Positions 41,565-50,005 of a stretch of 64,000 bases of DNA are shown here, piece by piece; the stretch's first letter is position 1, and each line of letters opens with the position of its first letter. Location: contig NZ_JANADP010000001.1 in assembly GCF_024199945.1 (NCBI RefSeq), forward strand, positions 434,001 through 498,000, written 5' to 3'. The notes under the pieces are model-generated. The model was not told the DNA's origin. It searched no databases and saw only the letters and a program-made list of their open reading frames with translations. The translations under genes and the position numbers were made by a program. This DNA comes from Bradyrhizobium sp. CCGUVB4N. Its GTDB lineage: Bacteria > Pseudomonadota > Alphaproteobacteria > Rhizobiales > Xanthobacteraceae.

Positions 41565-42545
41565 GTGTTCCACGTTGCAAGGCGCCGCATTCTGGCCGGG
41601 CTGTCGGCTGCGGTTCTCGCCGCGCTGCCGTTGCAGGCAGTCGACGCGGCCTATCCGGAGCAGTTGATCAAGATCATCGTGACCTTCCCGCCCGGCGGCA
41701 GCGCCGACACCGTCATCCGCGCGCTCGAGCCGCTCGTCACCGCCGAGCTCAAGCAGAGCCTGGTGATCGAGAACCGTGCGGGGGCAGGGGGCAATATCGG
41801 CATGGCGGCCGTCGCGCAGGCCAAGCCCGATGGCTACACGCTCGGCGTCGCGCCGGCGGGCGCGCTGACAGTGAACCCGCATCTCAATTCGTCGATGCCG
41901 TTCGATCCGAAGGATCTCGCGCCGATCACGCTGCTTGCGGAAATCCCCTTCGTGCTGGTCTCGTCGGCCGACATTCCCGCGCACAATGTTGCGGAGGCGA
42001 TCGCGCTTGCCAAGGCGAAGCCTGGCGCGCTGTCGATCGGCCATGGCGGCAATTCGACGGCGATGCATTTGACGGCCGCGTTGTTCACGCAGAAGGCCGG
42101 GATCGAGATGGAGCTGGTCCCGTATCGGGGCACGGCACCGGCGGCGGTCGACGTTCTCGCGGGCCATGTGCCCTTCGCAGTGCTGGATATTCCCGCGTCG
42201 ATGCAATTGATCCTCGACGGCAAGCTCAACGCGATCGGTGTGTCGTCGGCGCGTCGCGTTCCATCCCTGTCCGAGGTGCCGACGCTGGCCGAGAGCGGCA
42301 TTGCGGGTTTCGAATCCGTCGGCTGGTTCGGGCTGGTCGCGCCCGCAGGCACGCCTCCCGACATTGTCGCCAGGCTGAACGCGGCTTTCGTGAAAGCCCT
42401 GAAGGACCCGTCGGTGGCTGAGAAGATCCGAACCCTCGGCGCAGAGCCTGCACCAACGTCTCCGGAAGAGTTCGGCCGCTTCATTCAGAGCGAGAGCACG
42501 AAATGGGGCAAGCTCATCAGCGAGGCCGGCATCAAGGCGAACTAG
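41565..42545 (+). CDS. Tripartite tricarboxylate transporter (Bug/TctC) substrate-binding protein
   Basis: A GTG at 41565 preceded by AGGGAGGAG gives 326 residues with a signal peptide cleaved near AVDAA. Family motifs are IIVTFPPGGSADTVIR, VIENRAGAGGNIGMAAVAQAKPDG, VPYRGTAPAAVDVLAGHV and VPTLAESGIAGF. No TctA/TctB partner is nearby, as is common for Bug proteins. It shares the direction of the monooxygenase gene and is probably co-transcribed with it. Confidence 0.92.
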   Translation: MFHVARRRILAGLSAAVLAALPLQAVDAAYPEQLIKIIVTFPPGGSADTVIRALEPLVTAELKQSLVIENRAGAGGNIGMAAVAQAKPDGYTLGVAPAGALTVNPHLNSSMPFDPKDLAPITLLAEIPFVLVSSADIPAHNVAEAIALAKAKPGALSIGHGGNSTAMHLTAALFTQKAGIEMELVPYRGTAPAAVDVLAGHVPFAVLDIPASMQLILDGKLNAIGVSSARRVPSLSEVPTLAESGIAGFESVGWFGLVAPAGTPPDIVARLNAAFVKALKDPSVAEKIRTLGAEPAPTSPEEFGRFIQSESTKWGKLISEAGIKAN

Positions 42546-42704
42546 CCGCGGCGGACGTCACTCCGGCTTCTCCAGGTCTGCCCGGAGATTGGCAGCAGAA
42601 TCCCGATATTGCGGATATGTACCGGAGCGGTGATAGGTTGAACCTGTCACCGGCGCGGTCCGACCAACATTCCGCGGCCGGCAGGGAGCCTGTGATCCAC
42701 GACC

Positions 42705-43976
42705 ATGTTCGACAAGACCTACCGGCAACGCCTAGAGGCTGATCTTGCGCAATGGGAAGCCGATGGCGTGATTGCGCCGGCGGCCGCCGCCTCCATTCGC
42801 AATGCGCTGCCGCCGCTTTCGCCGGGCATCAACATCGCGGTCGTCGTGGCCATCGTCGGCGGCCTGCTGATTGCAGCCGCATTCCTCGCCTTCGTCGCGG
42901 CGCACTGGACCGAGATCGCGCGGCTGTTGCGGTTCGCGATCCTGCTTGCCGGTATGGTCGTCGCCGGCGGCCTCGGGGCGTGGTTCGCCGCGACCGGGCG
43001 CATCGTTCTCGCCGACCTCTGCGCCAGCATCGGCGCGATCGTCTTCGGCGCCGGTATCGCGCTGGTCGGCCAGATGTATCATCTCGGCGACGATTTTGCC
43101 GGCGGCATGCTGTTGTGGTCGATCGGCGCATTTGCGGCGGCACTGCTGACCGGCTCGCGCGGCGCGCTTGCGGTCGGACTCGCGGCCGGCTGCATCTGGA
43201 CCTGCATGCGCGTCTATGATGCGCCGGACGCCCTCCATCTTCAGTTTGTGGTGGTCTGGCTCATCGCCGCCGCCGTCGCGCTCGCGTGGAATTCGCGCGT
43301 GGCTGCCCATCTCGTCGCGATTGCGGTGCTTCCGTGGTGGGTCGCCACGTCGCTTCGCTTCGACTTCGACGGTGCCCAGCCGTCCTTCTTGCTGGCGAAC
43401 GGCGCGGCCCTGCTGTTCGGCGCGGGGCTCGCGATCGCCGCGGCGCCGTCGCCGCGGGCGCGCCAGCTTGGATCTGTTCTGTCGATCTATGGCGCATTTT
43501 CGCTGGCTATCGTCGCCTTCCTGGAGGTGACGACGGTCGACGATCTCTTCCGCCTTCGGACGGCCACGATGGCGGCCCAGGCGCCGTGGGCGATTGTGTG
43601 CGGCGTCGCAGGTGTGATCCTTGCGCTCGCGTCCGCCGCGATCACGAAGCGCGTTGGCGAAGTCCTCGCAGCCTGTGCGATTGGCCTTGTGCTGGTCGCG
43701 GCCCCGATCTGGCCGGCATCCGCCGCCGGCGAGCCATGGTTCGCCTATGCCGCACTGCTCTGCGCTATGCTCTGTCTCGTCGTCTCCGGCGTGCTCGACG
43801 ACGTGCGTCCGCGCATCGTCGCGGGTTGGCTCGGCATCGCCGGCGTCATCGCTGCGATCACCTGGGCGGTGAAGGGCTCGCTGCTGCGCCGCTCGGCCTT
43901 CCTGGCGGTGGCGGGAATCATCGCCGTCGTGTTCGCAACCGCGCTCAATCGCGCGCTGCCGAGGGCTGAACGATGA
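42705..43976 (+). CDS. DUF2157 domain-containing membrane protein
   Basis: The 423-residue protein opens with a soluble DUF2157 segment (YRQRLEADLAQWEADGVI) and continues with about 12 membrane helices, starting at INIAVVVAIVGGLLIAAAFLAF. The family has no defined activity. The gene overlaps the next, a GDYxxLxY gene, by four bases. These two families are usually neighbours, so they probably work as one membrane unit. Confidence 0.88.
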   Translation: MFDKTYRQRLEADLAQWEADGVIAPAAAASIRNALPPLSPGINIAVVVAIVGGLLIAAAFLAFVAAHWTEIARLLRFAILLAGMVVAGGLGAWFAATGRIVLADLCASIGAIVFGAGIALVGQMYHLGDDFAGGMLLWSIGAFAAALLTGSRGALAVGLAAGCIWTCMRVYDAPDALHLQFVVVWLIAAAVALAWNSRVAAHLVAIAVLPWWVATSLRFDFDGAQPSFLLANGAALLFGAGLAIAAAPSPRARQLGSVLSIYGAFSLAIVAFLEVTTVDDLFRLRTATMAAQAPWAIVCGVAGVILALASAAITKRVGEVLAACAIGLVLVAAPIWPASAAGEPWFAYAALLCAMLCLVVSGVLDDVRPRIVAGWLGIAGVIAAITWAVKGSLLRRSAFLAVAGIIAVVFATALNRALPRAER

Positions 43977-44566
43977 TCAAGTTCGCCGCGCTGTGGCAAC
44001 GTATCCCGAAGGCCGTGCTGTTCGGTGCCGCCATCCTGCTTCAATGCGCGCTGCTGGTTCTGATGGTTGTCGACCGCGTGCGGATCCTGCGCGAAGGCCG
44101 TGAGGTGACCTTGCAGACCCGGCCGGTCGATCCGCGCGATCTCCTGCGCGGCGACTATGTCGTGCTCGGCTACGATATCTCGCAACTGCCGGCGGGTGCG
44201 CTCGCCGGCCAGCCGACCGCCGAACGCAATCCCGTCGTGTTCGTCAAGCTCGCGCCTGATGCCAACGGCCTCTACCAGGCCGTTTCCGTGCATGCCGAGC
44301 CTGTGACGGTCGCGGCGCCCGAAGTGCTGATCCGGGGCCGCGTCAGCTATTCCTGCGGTTCGACCAGCCGCATCTTCTGCGACAAGCTCACGATCAGGTA
44401 CGGCCTCGAAAGCTATTTCGTGCCGGAAGGCGAGGGCAGGAAGCTCGAGCAGGCCCGTAACCAGCAGAAGCTGCGTGTCGTCGCCGCCGTGCTGCCCTCG
44501 GGCCGCGCGGCCATCAAGCGGCTGCTGCTCGACGGCGAGCCGGTCTATGAGGAGCCGTGGTACTAG
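43973..44566 (+). CDS. GDYxxLxY-family membrane-anchored protein
   Basis: The 197-residue protein has one N-terminal membrane helix (about residues 15-35) and the family motif GDYVVLGY near residue 60 following PVDPRDLLR. Two cysteines (CGS... and FCDKL) in a periplasmic domain could pair. The function is unknown. It is always found with DUF2157 proteins to my knowledge. The stop lies 8 bases before the start of a degraded mocR 3' copy. Confidence 0.85.
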   Translation: MIKFAALWQRIPKAVLFGAAILLQCALLVLMVVDRVRILREGREVTLQTRPVDPRDLLRGDYVVLGYDISQLPAGALAGQPTAERNPVVFVKLAPDANGLYQAVSVHAEPVTVAAPEVLIRGRVSYSCGSTSRIFCDKLTIRYGLESYFVPEGEGRKLEQARNQQKLRVVAAVLPSGRAAIKRLLLDGEPVYEEPWY

Positions 44567-44573
44567 CTGCCGG

Positions 44574-44646
44574 CTATCTGGAGCCCGCCCTCAACGCCCG
44601 CCGCAGCACGTCCCACATCTGCGGATGGATGATCGAGCCACGTTGA
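44574..44646 (-). pseudogene. Degraded copy of the 3' end of a MocR-type regulator gene
   Basis: On the minus strand this reads ...WDVLRRALRAGSR and a TAG stop (44574-44576). It matches 45342-45412, the 3' end of the intact mocR-like gene, over about 68 bases with a block of some 35 identical bases. Near its upstream end one base is missing relative to the intact gene, which breaks the frame. The copy marks the left border of the cassette at 44690-45300. Confidence 0.75.
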
Positions 44647-44805
44647 ATCCCCGAGTGCATTCTAGCTGCCCTCAGGCGAGCCAAGACTTCGCCTAAGAGG
44701 CGCGTGGGGTTGATTTTCAAGGGGGTACATCGTTAGATTGCAGAGAGCGATTGCAAAAATACAACTTTAAATATATGTTTGTAAGCGTTTTTGTTGGGGG
44801 ATAAT

Positions 44806-44994
44806 ATGAATGCTGCCAAGTGGAACTTGGCCGCTGCTATCTTGGCGACCTTAGGTGCGGCGCTTTGCACTGCGGCGCTAGCACTTTCAGAGCCGACTTT
44901 CGTCAATATATTAGCGGCAGTAGGTACGGGTATCGGCGTTCTCGCGGGCGTCGCTTGGATCGTTTCTGCGGTGATCGGGATTATGCGGCCATGA
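44806..44994 (+). CDS. Small two-helix membrane protein, function unknown
   Basis: The ATG at 44806 (TTGGGGGATAATATG context) gives 62 residues: NAAKWNLAAAILATLGAALC as helix one and NILAAVGTGIGVLAGVAWIV as helix two. I do not recognise a family. Codons such as TTA and ATA and the A/T-rich leader (44730-44805) differ from the neighbours. The stop overlaps the next start by four bases. Confidence 0.6.
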   Translation: MNAAKWNLAAAILATLGAALCTAALALSEPTFVNILAAVGTGIGVLAGVAWIVSAVIGIMRP

Positions 44995-45299
44995 CTACCC
45001 ACGACTATCTCGTGCTCGCGGTTGCGTCGTTTTGGATGATTACGAATATCGCCGGCGCGACCTTGACGATCGTAGGACTCCGCAACAGGCGGTCATCTCT
45101 TGGCGAGAGCGCTCAAGCTCCGTTCGTCGACACCCGGCTCTACTTTGCCAAGGCGTTTTCGTTTGGCCTCAATGATTGGCTGCAACGACAAAAGGCGCGA
45201 CCGGCACAGTATCGCTACGTGACCTGGGCTGTCGAGGCCGGCGCCGTTGCCGCTGCATTTGGAGTCTTGTTTCAGCTAGTGAGGCTGCTGATCCGTTAG
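44991..45299 (+). CDS. Small membrane protein, function unknown, coupled to the preceding gene
   Basis: The 102-residue product has a helix at residues 6-27 (LVLAVASFWMITNIAGATL...), a basic and aromatic cytoplasmic-like middle (residues 30-75) and a second helix near 80-98. I do not recognise it. Together with the preceding gene it forms a two-gene cassette between duplicated mocR 3' ends, which suggests recent acquisition as a unit. Confidence 0.6.
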   Translation: MTTHDYLVLAVASFWMITNIAGATLTIVGLRNRRSSLGESAQAPFVDTRLYFAKAFSFGLNDWLQRQKARPAQYRYVTWAVEAGAVAAAFGVLFQLVRLLIR

Positions 45300-45317
45300 C
45301 TGGCTCTTTGCTTCTGT

Positions 45318-46754
45318 CTAAGTCGGATTATTTCGCGCGGCAGAGCCCGCTTTCAACGCCCGCCGCAGCACGTCCCACATCTGCGGATCGCTCATATGCG
45401 CCACGTTGAACCGCATGGACTTCGACGCTGATTGCGACACGCTGAACACGTTGCCGGGTGCGAGCACGACGTCTTCCTCGAGCGCGGCACGCGCAACGGC
45501 TGTGGCATCCTTTCCATCGGCGAGGCGGCACCACAGGAAGAAGCCGCCGCGCGGCATCAGCCAGGGCTCGATGCCCAGTGCCCCAAGCTTTCGCGCGACG
45601 TCACGACGCGTCCGCGTGAGCTTTTGCCTGAGCTCGTCCATGTGCTTGCGATAGCTGCCGCCGGCCAGCACTCTTGCGATGATGTCGGTCGCCACCGGGC
45701 TCGGGCCGCCAAAGCTGGTCGCAACCTGGAGGTCGACGAGATGCTCGATCCAGTCAGCCCGCGCGGCGATGTAGCCGCAGCGCACCGAGGCCGACAGCGT
45801 CTTGGAGAAGCTGCCGATCCGGATCACCCGGTTCAAGCCATCCAGCGCGGCAAGGCGCGGCGATCGCTCCGGCTCGAAGTCGCCAAAGATGTCGTCTTCG
45901 ATAATGGTGAGGTCGTGCGCGGCCGCCGCGGTCAAAAGCCGATGTGCGGTCTGCAGCGAAAGTGTCGCGCCGGTCGGATTATGCAGCGCTGAATTGGTGA
46001 TGTAGAGCCGTGGCCGTTCGCTGCCAAGGATCTGCTCGAAGCGCGCGACGTCGGGGCCCAATGGCGTGTAGGGCACGCTGACGATCTTCGCCTGATGCGC
46101 GCGCAGCAGCGCACGGAAATTGAAGTAGCAGGGATCGTCGACCAGCACGGTGTCGCCGGGGCGGAGCAGGAAGCGGCAGATCAGGTCGGTTGCCTGCGTG
46201 CCCGAGCCCGTGAGCATCAGCTGGCTGAGCGAGGCCTCGATCTCGTCTTCGGCGAGGCGGGCGAGCAGCAGCCGGCGCAGCGCAAGCAAGCCGGATGTCG
46301 AGCCGTAATTGGTCAGCACGCTCGCGTCGGTGCGGGCAATCGCGCGGGCGGCGCGCCGCAGTGCCGCTTCCGGCATCCACTCCGGCGGCAGCCAGCCGCA
46401 GCCGGGTTTTGGCACGGCGGCGTCGGTGTCGAGCGATTGCCGGGAGACCCAGAACGGATCGACCGCCCGATCGCGGCGCGGCTCGACCTCGGTCAATGCG
46501 AGTGGCGGCGTGACCGTCGGCGACACATAGAAGCCCGAGCCGCGGCGCGCGCGGATCAGGCTTTCGCCGCCGAGACGATCATAGGCTTCCACCACCGTGG
46601 ACGGCGCAACACCCATCGTCGCGGCAAGGCTGCGGATCGACGGCAGCCGGTCGCCGGCGCTGAGTGCGCGTCCGGCGATCTTGGCGCGGATCGCGCTCAT
46701 CACGTCGACGGTCCGCGTGCCGCCGCGACCCTTCATGCGGGCTTCGATGCTCAA
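45318..46754 (-). CDS. MocR/PdxR-type GntR regulator with aminotransferase domain
   Basis: A TTG at 46754, with GGAAGG upstream, gives 478 residues. An ATG at 46736 gives 472. The GntR winged helix (about 20-85: GDRLPSIRSLAATMGVAPSTVVEAYDRL) is followed by a PLP aminotransferase fold. HNPTG, IEDDIFGDF and the PLP-lysine motif GSFSKTLSASVRCGY are present. MocR proteins sense PLP or amino acids. It is divergent from an EamA exporter, its likely target. Its last residues differ from the degraded copy at 44574, so its 3' end may have been changed by the insertion. Confidence 0.92.
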   Translation of the reverse strand: MSIEARMKGRGGTRTVDVMSAIRAKIAGRALSAGDRLPSIRSLAATMGVAPSTVVEAYDRLGGESLIRARRGSGFYVSPTVTPPLALTEVEPRRDRAVDPFWVSRQSLDTDAAVPKPGCGWLPPEWMPEAALRRAARAIARTDASVLTNYGSTSGLLALRRLLLARLAEDEIEASLSQLMLTGSGTQATDLICRFLLRPGDTVLVDDPCYFNFRALLRAHQAKIVSVPYTPLGPDVARFEQILGSERPRLYITNSALHNPTGATLSLQTAHRLLTAAAAHDLTIIEDDIFGDFEPERSPRLAALDGLNRVIRIGSFSKTLSASVRCGYIAARADWIEHLVDLQVATSFGGPSPVATDIIARVLAGGSYRKHMDELRQKLTRTRRDVARKLGALGIEPWLMPRGGFFLWCRLADGKDATAVARAALEEDVVLAPGNVFSVSQSASKSMRFNVAHMSDPQMWDVLRRALKAGSAARNNPT

Positions 46755-46772
46755 GGTGTACTGCCTTCCACA

Positions 46773-46811
46773 CCAATACAGTTTGGCGAGATTGTACTGG
46801 ATTGTGACTGG
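46773..46811. promoter_or_regulatory. Inverted and direct repeats between mocR-like and EamA genes
   Basis: CAATACAGT (46774-46782) and ACTGGATTG (46796-46804) form an inverted repeat with one mismatch and a 13-base spacer. ATTGTACTGG (46791-46800) is also directly repeated as ATTGTGACTGG (46801-46811). MocR regulators commonly use repeated half-sites in such divergent gaps. Confidence 0.55.
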
Positions 46812-46835
46812 TCTCGCCACTGCCGAAGGCCGATG

Positions 46836-47723
46836 ATGGCAACTCAAGACAGCGGGACGGACATGCAATCTGCGGGCAGCGGCTGGGGCAACGGGCTTCT
46901 CGGCGTCATCATCTTCAGCGGCTCGCTGCCGGCGACGCGCGTCGCGGTCGGCGGCTTCTCGGCGCTGTTCCTGACGTCGGCGCGCGCGATCATCGCGGCG
47001 CTGATCGGTGCGGCCGTGCTCGGCCTGCTGCGCCAGACGTGGCCGGAGCGCAGGGATCTCGCCTCGCTCGTCATCGTCTCCATCGGCGTCGTGGTCGGCT
47101 TCCCCCTGCTGACGGCGCTGGCGCTGCAGCACATCACCTCGGCGCATTCGATCGTCTTCATCGGCTTGTTGCCGCTGTCGACCGCGATCTTCGCCGTGCT
47201 GCGCGGCGGCGAGCGGCCGCAGCCGCTGTTCTGGCTGTTCGCGATTCTCGGCAGCGCCACGGTGGCGGGCTTCGCCCTCTCGAATGGCGGCACCGCATCG
47301 GTCGCCGGAGATCTCCTGATGGTGGCCGCGATCGTGCTGTGCGGGCTCGGCTATGCCGAGGGTGCCGCGCTGTCGCGCCGGATCGGCGGCTGGCAGGTGA
47401 TCTCCTGGGCATTGCTGCTGGCGCTGCCGCTGATGCTGCCCGTCATGATCTGGACCTGGCCACAGGCATGGAGCGGCGTCAGCCTGCCGGCCTGGATCGG
47501 GCTCGCTTACGTCTCGATCTTCAGCATGTTCGTCGGCTTCATCTTCTGGTATCGCGGGCTCGCGATCGGCGGCATCGCGCGCATCGGCCAGTTGCAACAG
47601 CTGCAGCCCTTCTTCGGTCTCGCGCTGGCCGGCTTCCTGCTGCACGAGCCGGTCGCATGGAGCATGATCGCCGCGACCGCGCTCGTGGTCGTCTGCGTGT
47701 TCTTCGCACGGCGATATGCGTGA
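46836..47723 (+). CDS. EamA/DMT family exporter
   Basis: From the second ATG of an ATGATG (AAGG six bases upstream) the protein has 295 residues and about ten helices: LLGVIIFSGSLPATRVAVGGF in repeat one and LGYAEGAALSRRIGGWQVIS in repeat two. It is divergent from the mocR-like regulator. MocR-EamA pairs usually control export of an amino acid or vitamin-like compound. The substrate is unknown. Confidence 0.9.
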   Translation: MATQDSGTDMQSAGSGWGNGLLGVIIFSGSLPATRVAVGGFSALFLTSARAIIAALIGAAVLGLLRQTWPERRDLASLVIVSIGVVVGFPLLTALALQHITSAHSIVFIGLLPLSTAIFAVLRGGERPQPLFWLFAILGSATVAGFALSNGGTASVAGDLLMVAAIVLCGLGYAEGAALSRRIGGWQVISWALLLALPLMLPVMIWTWPQAWSGVSLPAWIGLAYVSIFSMFVGFIFWYRGLAIGGIARIGQLQQLQPFFGLALAGFLLHEPVAWSMIAATALVVVCVFFARRYA

Positions 47724-47735
47724 GGCCTTCGCGCC

Positions 47736-48950
47736 TCACTCTTGTGCCATCACCGTTCGCGTCTGCGTGTTTCTGGCAAACTTCTTCAGCGGCATCGGCT
47801 TGCCGAACAGATAGCCCTGCACCATGTCGAAACCGAGCTCGTTGACCGCCATCAGGTCGCCGCGGCTCTCGACACCCTCGGCGACGGCGCGCGCGCCATA
47901 GCCCTGCGCGAGCTCGACGATGTGGCGGCACACCGTTCGCTTCAGGCGGTCGTTGCCGCAGCCGGTGACGAATTGCCGGTCGGCCTTCAGCTTGATGAAG
48001 GGGATCCTGTCCCGCCCCATCAGCGCCGGCCAGTTGGCGCCGAGATTGTCGATCGACAGACCGATATTGTGGAAGCGCATCTCGCGCGCGATCTCGGTGA
48101 GGAAGGCGAGATCGTCGAGCGCCTCCGCGCTGGCGATCTCGATCGTCAGCCCGCCGAAGGCCGGATGCGTCGGCACCCGGCGGCAGAGGTCGCGCACCGC
48201 CTGCGGCTCTTTCAGATAAGGCGCGGGCAGATTGATCGAGAGATCGACCGCGCTCTGCCGCTCCAGAAGATAGTGCCAGTCCTGCAGCGCGCGCTCGATC
48301 ACGAACTCCGACAGGTCGCGGAAATGCGGATCGTCCTCCTCCGGGATGAAATAGGCCGGCGGCACCACGCCCCAGGTCGGATGCCGCATCCGCACCAGCG
48401 CCTCGGCGCCGCAGCGGACCAGCGAGCGCGCGTCGATTTTCGACTGGTACCAGAGCTCGAGCCAGCCCGCATGCAGGGCCTCGCCGACATGCACGGCCGG
48501 GCTCGGCGCCGGCTCCTCCGGCAGCAGCATCGCGACGCGCTCGCGCAACGTCTCCGCGGCAAAGGGCGTGGTGAGCGGCGGCAGCATCGCAAGCCCGTAT
48601 TCCTCGCCGACCTGCTGCACGGCCTTCACGATGATCGACTCGCGGGCGCCGACGGTCAAAACCTTGCCGTCGAAGGCCTCGCGCACCAGGGTCTCCAGGA
48701 ATTGGCCGGGCTCGATGCCGTCGGCGGCGATGCCGAGCAGGATCAGGTCCGGCAGGTCGGTGGCGAGCATGGTCTGCAGCTCGCTTGCGCTGCTGCATTC
48801 GCTCGTGACGAAGCCGAGGTCCTCGAGCACTTCGCTCATGAAGGCGCGCAGATGGCGCTTGCTGTCGGCCACGCATGCGCGCGGCATCATCTTCCGCCGT
48901 CCGAAGGTCTTCAGCCTTCGTCCGGCGAGCTCACTGATCCTGTCGTCCAT
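47736..48950 (-). CDS. Receiver-like plus EAL domain protein (degenerate c-di-GMP phosphodiesterase)
   Basis: The ATG at 48950 follows GGGAG and gives 404 residues. Residues about 25-140 look like a receiver, but the phospho-acceptor strand reads LILLGIAADG, with Gly where Asp is expected. An EAL domain follows. The Glu of GAEALVRM, SINLPA, TIEIAS, KLKAD and AEGVES are kept, while the DDFG motif reads IDNLG. Loss of the second Asp should weaken metal binding, so it may bind c-di-GMP without cutting it. Convergent with the EamA gene. Confidence 0.88.
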   Translation of the reverse strand: MDDRISELAGRRLKTFGRRKMMPRACVADSKRHLRAFMSEVLEDLGFVTSECSSASELQTMLATDLPDLILLGIAADGIEPGQFLETLVREAFDGKVLTVGARESIIVKAVQQVGEEYGLAMLPPLTTPFAAETLRERVAMLLPEEPAPSPAVHVGEALHAGWLELWYQSKIDARSLVRCGAEALVRMRHPTWGVVPPAYFIPEEDDPHFRDLSEFVIERALQDWHYLLERQSAVDLSINLPAPYLKEPQAVRDLCRRVPTHPAFGGLTIEIASAEALDDLAFLTEIAREMRFHNIGLSIDNLGANWPALMGRDRIPFIKLKADRQFVTGCGNDRLKRTVCRHIVELAQGYGARAVAEGVESRGDLMAVNELGFDMVQGYLFGKPMPLKKFARNTQTRTVMAQE

Positions 48951-49232
48951 CTCAAACCACTCCCGTTCCGCGGCCGGTGTTAGCGACGGGAGCAGTTTCA
49001 AATAAGGAGGGCTTCAGCCGATTGTTGAATTATCTGGGTAACGTTAAAGCCCCCATCATTCCTAAAATTGTTCGGACCTCTTTCGGGAAGTGTTTACGTC
49101 TGTCCGTGCGTTGCGCTCGTGCGTGCGACAATCATGCAGGATTTTCCCGGTGCTCTGTTCGGTGGCGCGTGGGGCCGTGTCCTGTAATTGGACGAAGCTG
49201 CGCGTGCTTCGCCCAATTGAATAATGGACGCC

Positions 49233-49658
49233 TCAATTGGCTGCCGCTTTGTCGTGTTCGGCGATGCCGACCGCCTTGTAGTCATAGGTCGGATAGAACT
49301 CGGTGCGGTACGGACCCCACGCGGTGTCCTCGATGATGCGGTTGACCTCGCGCAGCCGCGAGGCCGGCAGCCGCAGCGTGATCACCTGGCCTACGCCCAT
49401 CATCACGTACCAGCTCACGACCTCTACGCCCGCCGGTGGAAAGGCTTTGCGGAAGCCTTGCTTGTCGAGTTGCGCATTCAGCTCACTGAGCGGGCGCGAC
49501 TGGTCGTGCTTGAAGAAGACGGTGAGCAGAACGGCATTGTCGGCCGTCGGCGCGGCGTTGCCCGGGGGCGGTGCCGTCTGCGCCATCGTCGTTGACGCGA
49601 GCGCGCATGCACCAGCCAGCCACATCATGAGGGTCAACGTCAGTCGGATCGATCTCAT
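49233..49658 (-). CDS. Secreted protein of unknown function
   Basis: The ATG at 49658 with AAGGA upstream gives 141 residues. A signal peptide (RLTLTLMMWLAGACALAS) ends near AQT. The mature part contains VLLTVFFKHDQSRPLSELNAQL and TLRLPASRLREVNRIIEDTAW. I recognise no named domain. The frame runs upstream to 49877 without signal or ribosome site, so the shorter product is chosen. Confidence 0.75.
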   Translation of the reverse strand: MRSIRLTLTLMMWLAGACALASTTMAQTAPPPGNAAPTADNAVLLTVFFKHDQSRPLSELNAQLDKQGFRKAFPPAGVEVVSWYVMMGVGQVITLRLPASRLREVNRIIEDTAWGPYRTEFYPTYDYKAVGIAEHDKAAAN

Positions 49659-50005
49659 CGCGAATGTCCTTCCATCGCAGCATGCGATGCGGCGCAGGAT
49701 AGAAGCGATACACTCCGTCCACGAATTCATTTTCGCGCGATGCGCGCATCTTTGCCCGTCGCGCGTGACGGTTATGCGACAACTCGCGCAGGCGCCGAGC
49801 CGACAAGTGTGAAGCAGCTCACATGCGTATTGCGACAGCTGCGCTATTGGTTCCATCAGCCGGTGGTGGGCTGTCAAGGATTGCAGCTATGACGACGCGG
49901 CGGTTGATCTATTGGTGGTTCAGATTCGTGATGTCAGGGCGATTTCTCGATCGCTTCCTGTGCCTGCCGCACGCGCCCGAATAGCCTAGAGGGAATGCCG
50001 GGGAA
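49659..50005. other. 347-base intergenic stretch without a recognised feature
   Basis: This lies between the starts of the secreted-protein gene and the 3' end of the next minus-strand gene. I see no convincing gene, terminator or repeat in it. It probably holds the secreted-protein promoter. Confidence 0.4.

Noticed and set aside
31592..45300. Genomic island integrated at tRNA-Ser(CGA)
   Set aside because: The accessory genes begin beside the tRNA, but I found no integrase and no direct repeat of the tRNA 3' end downstream.
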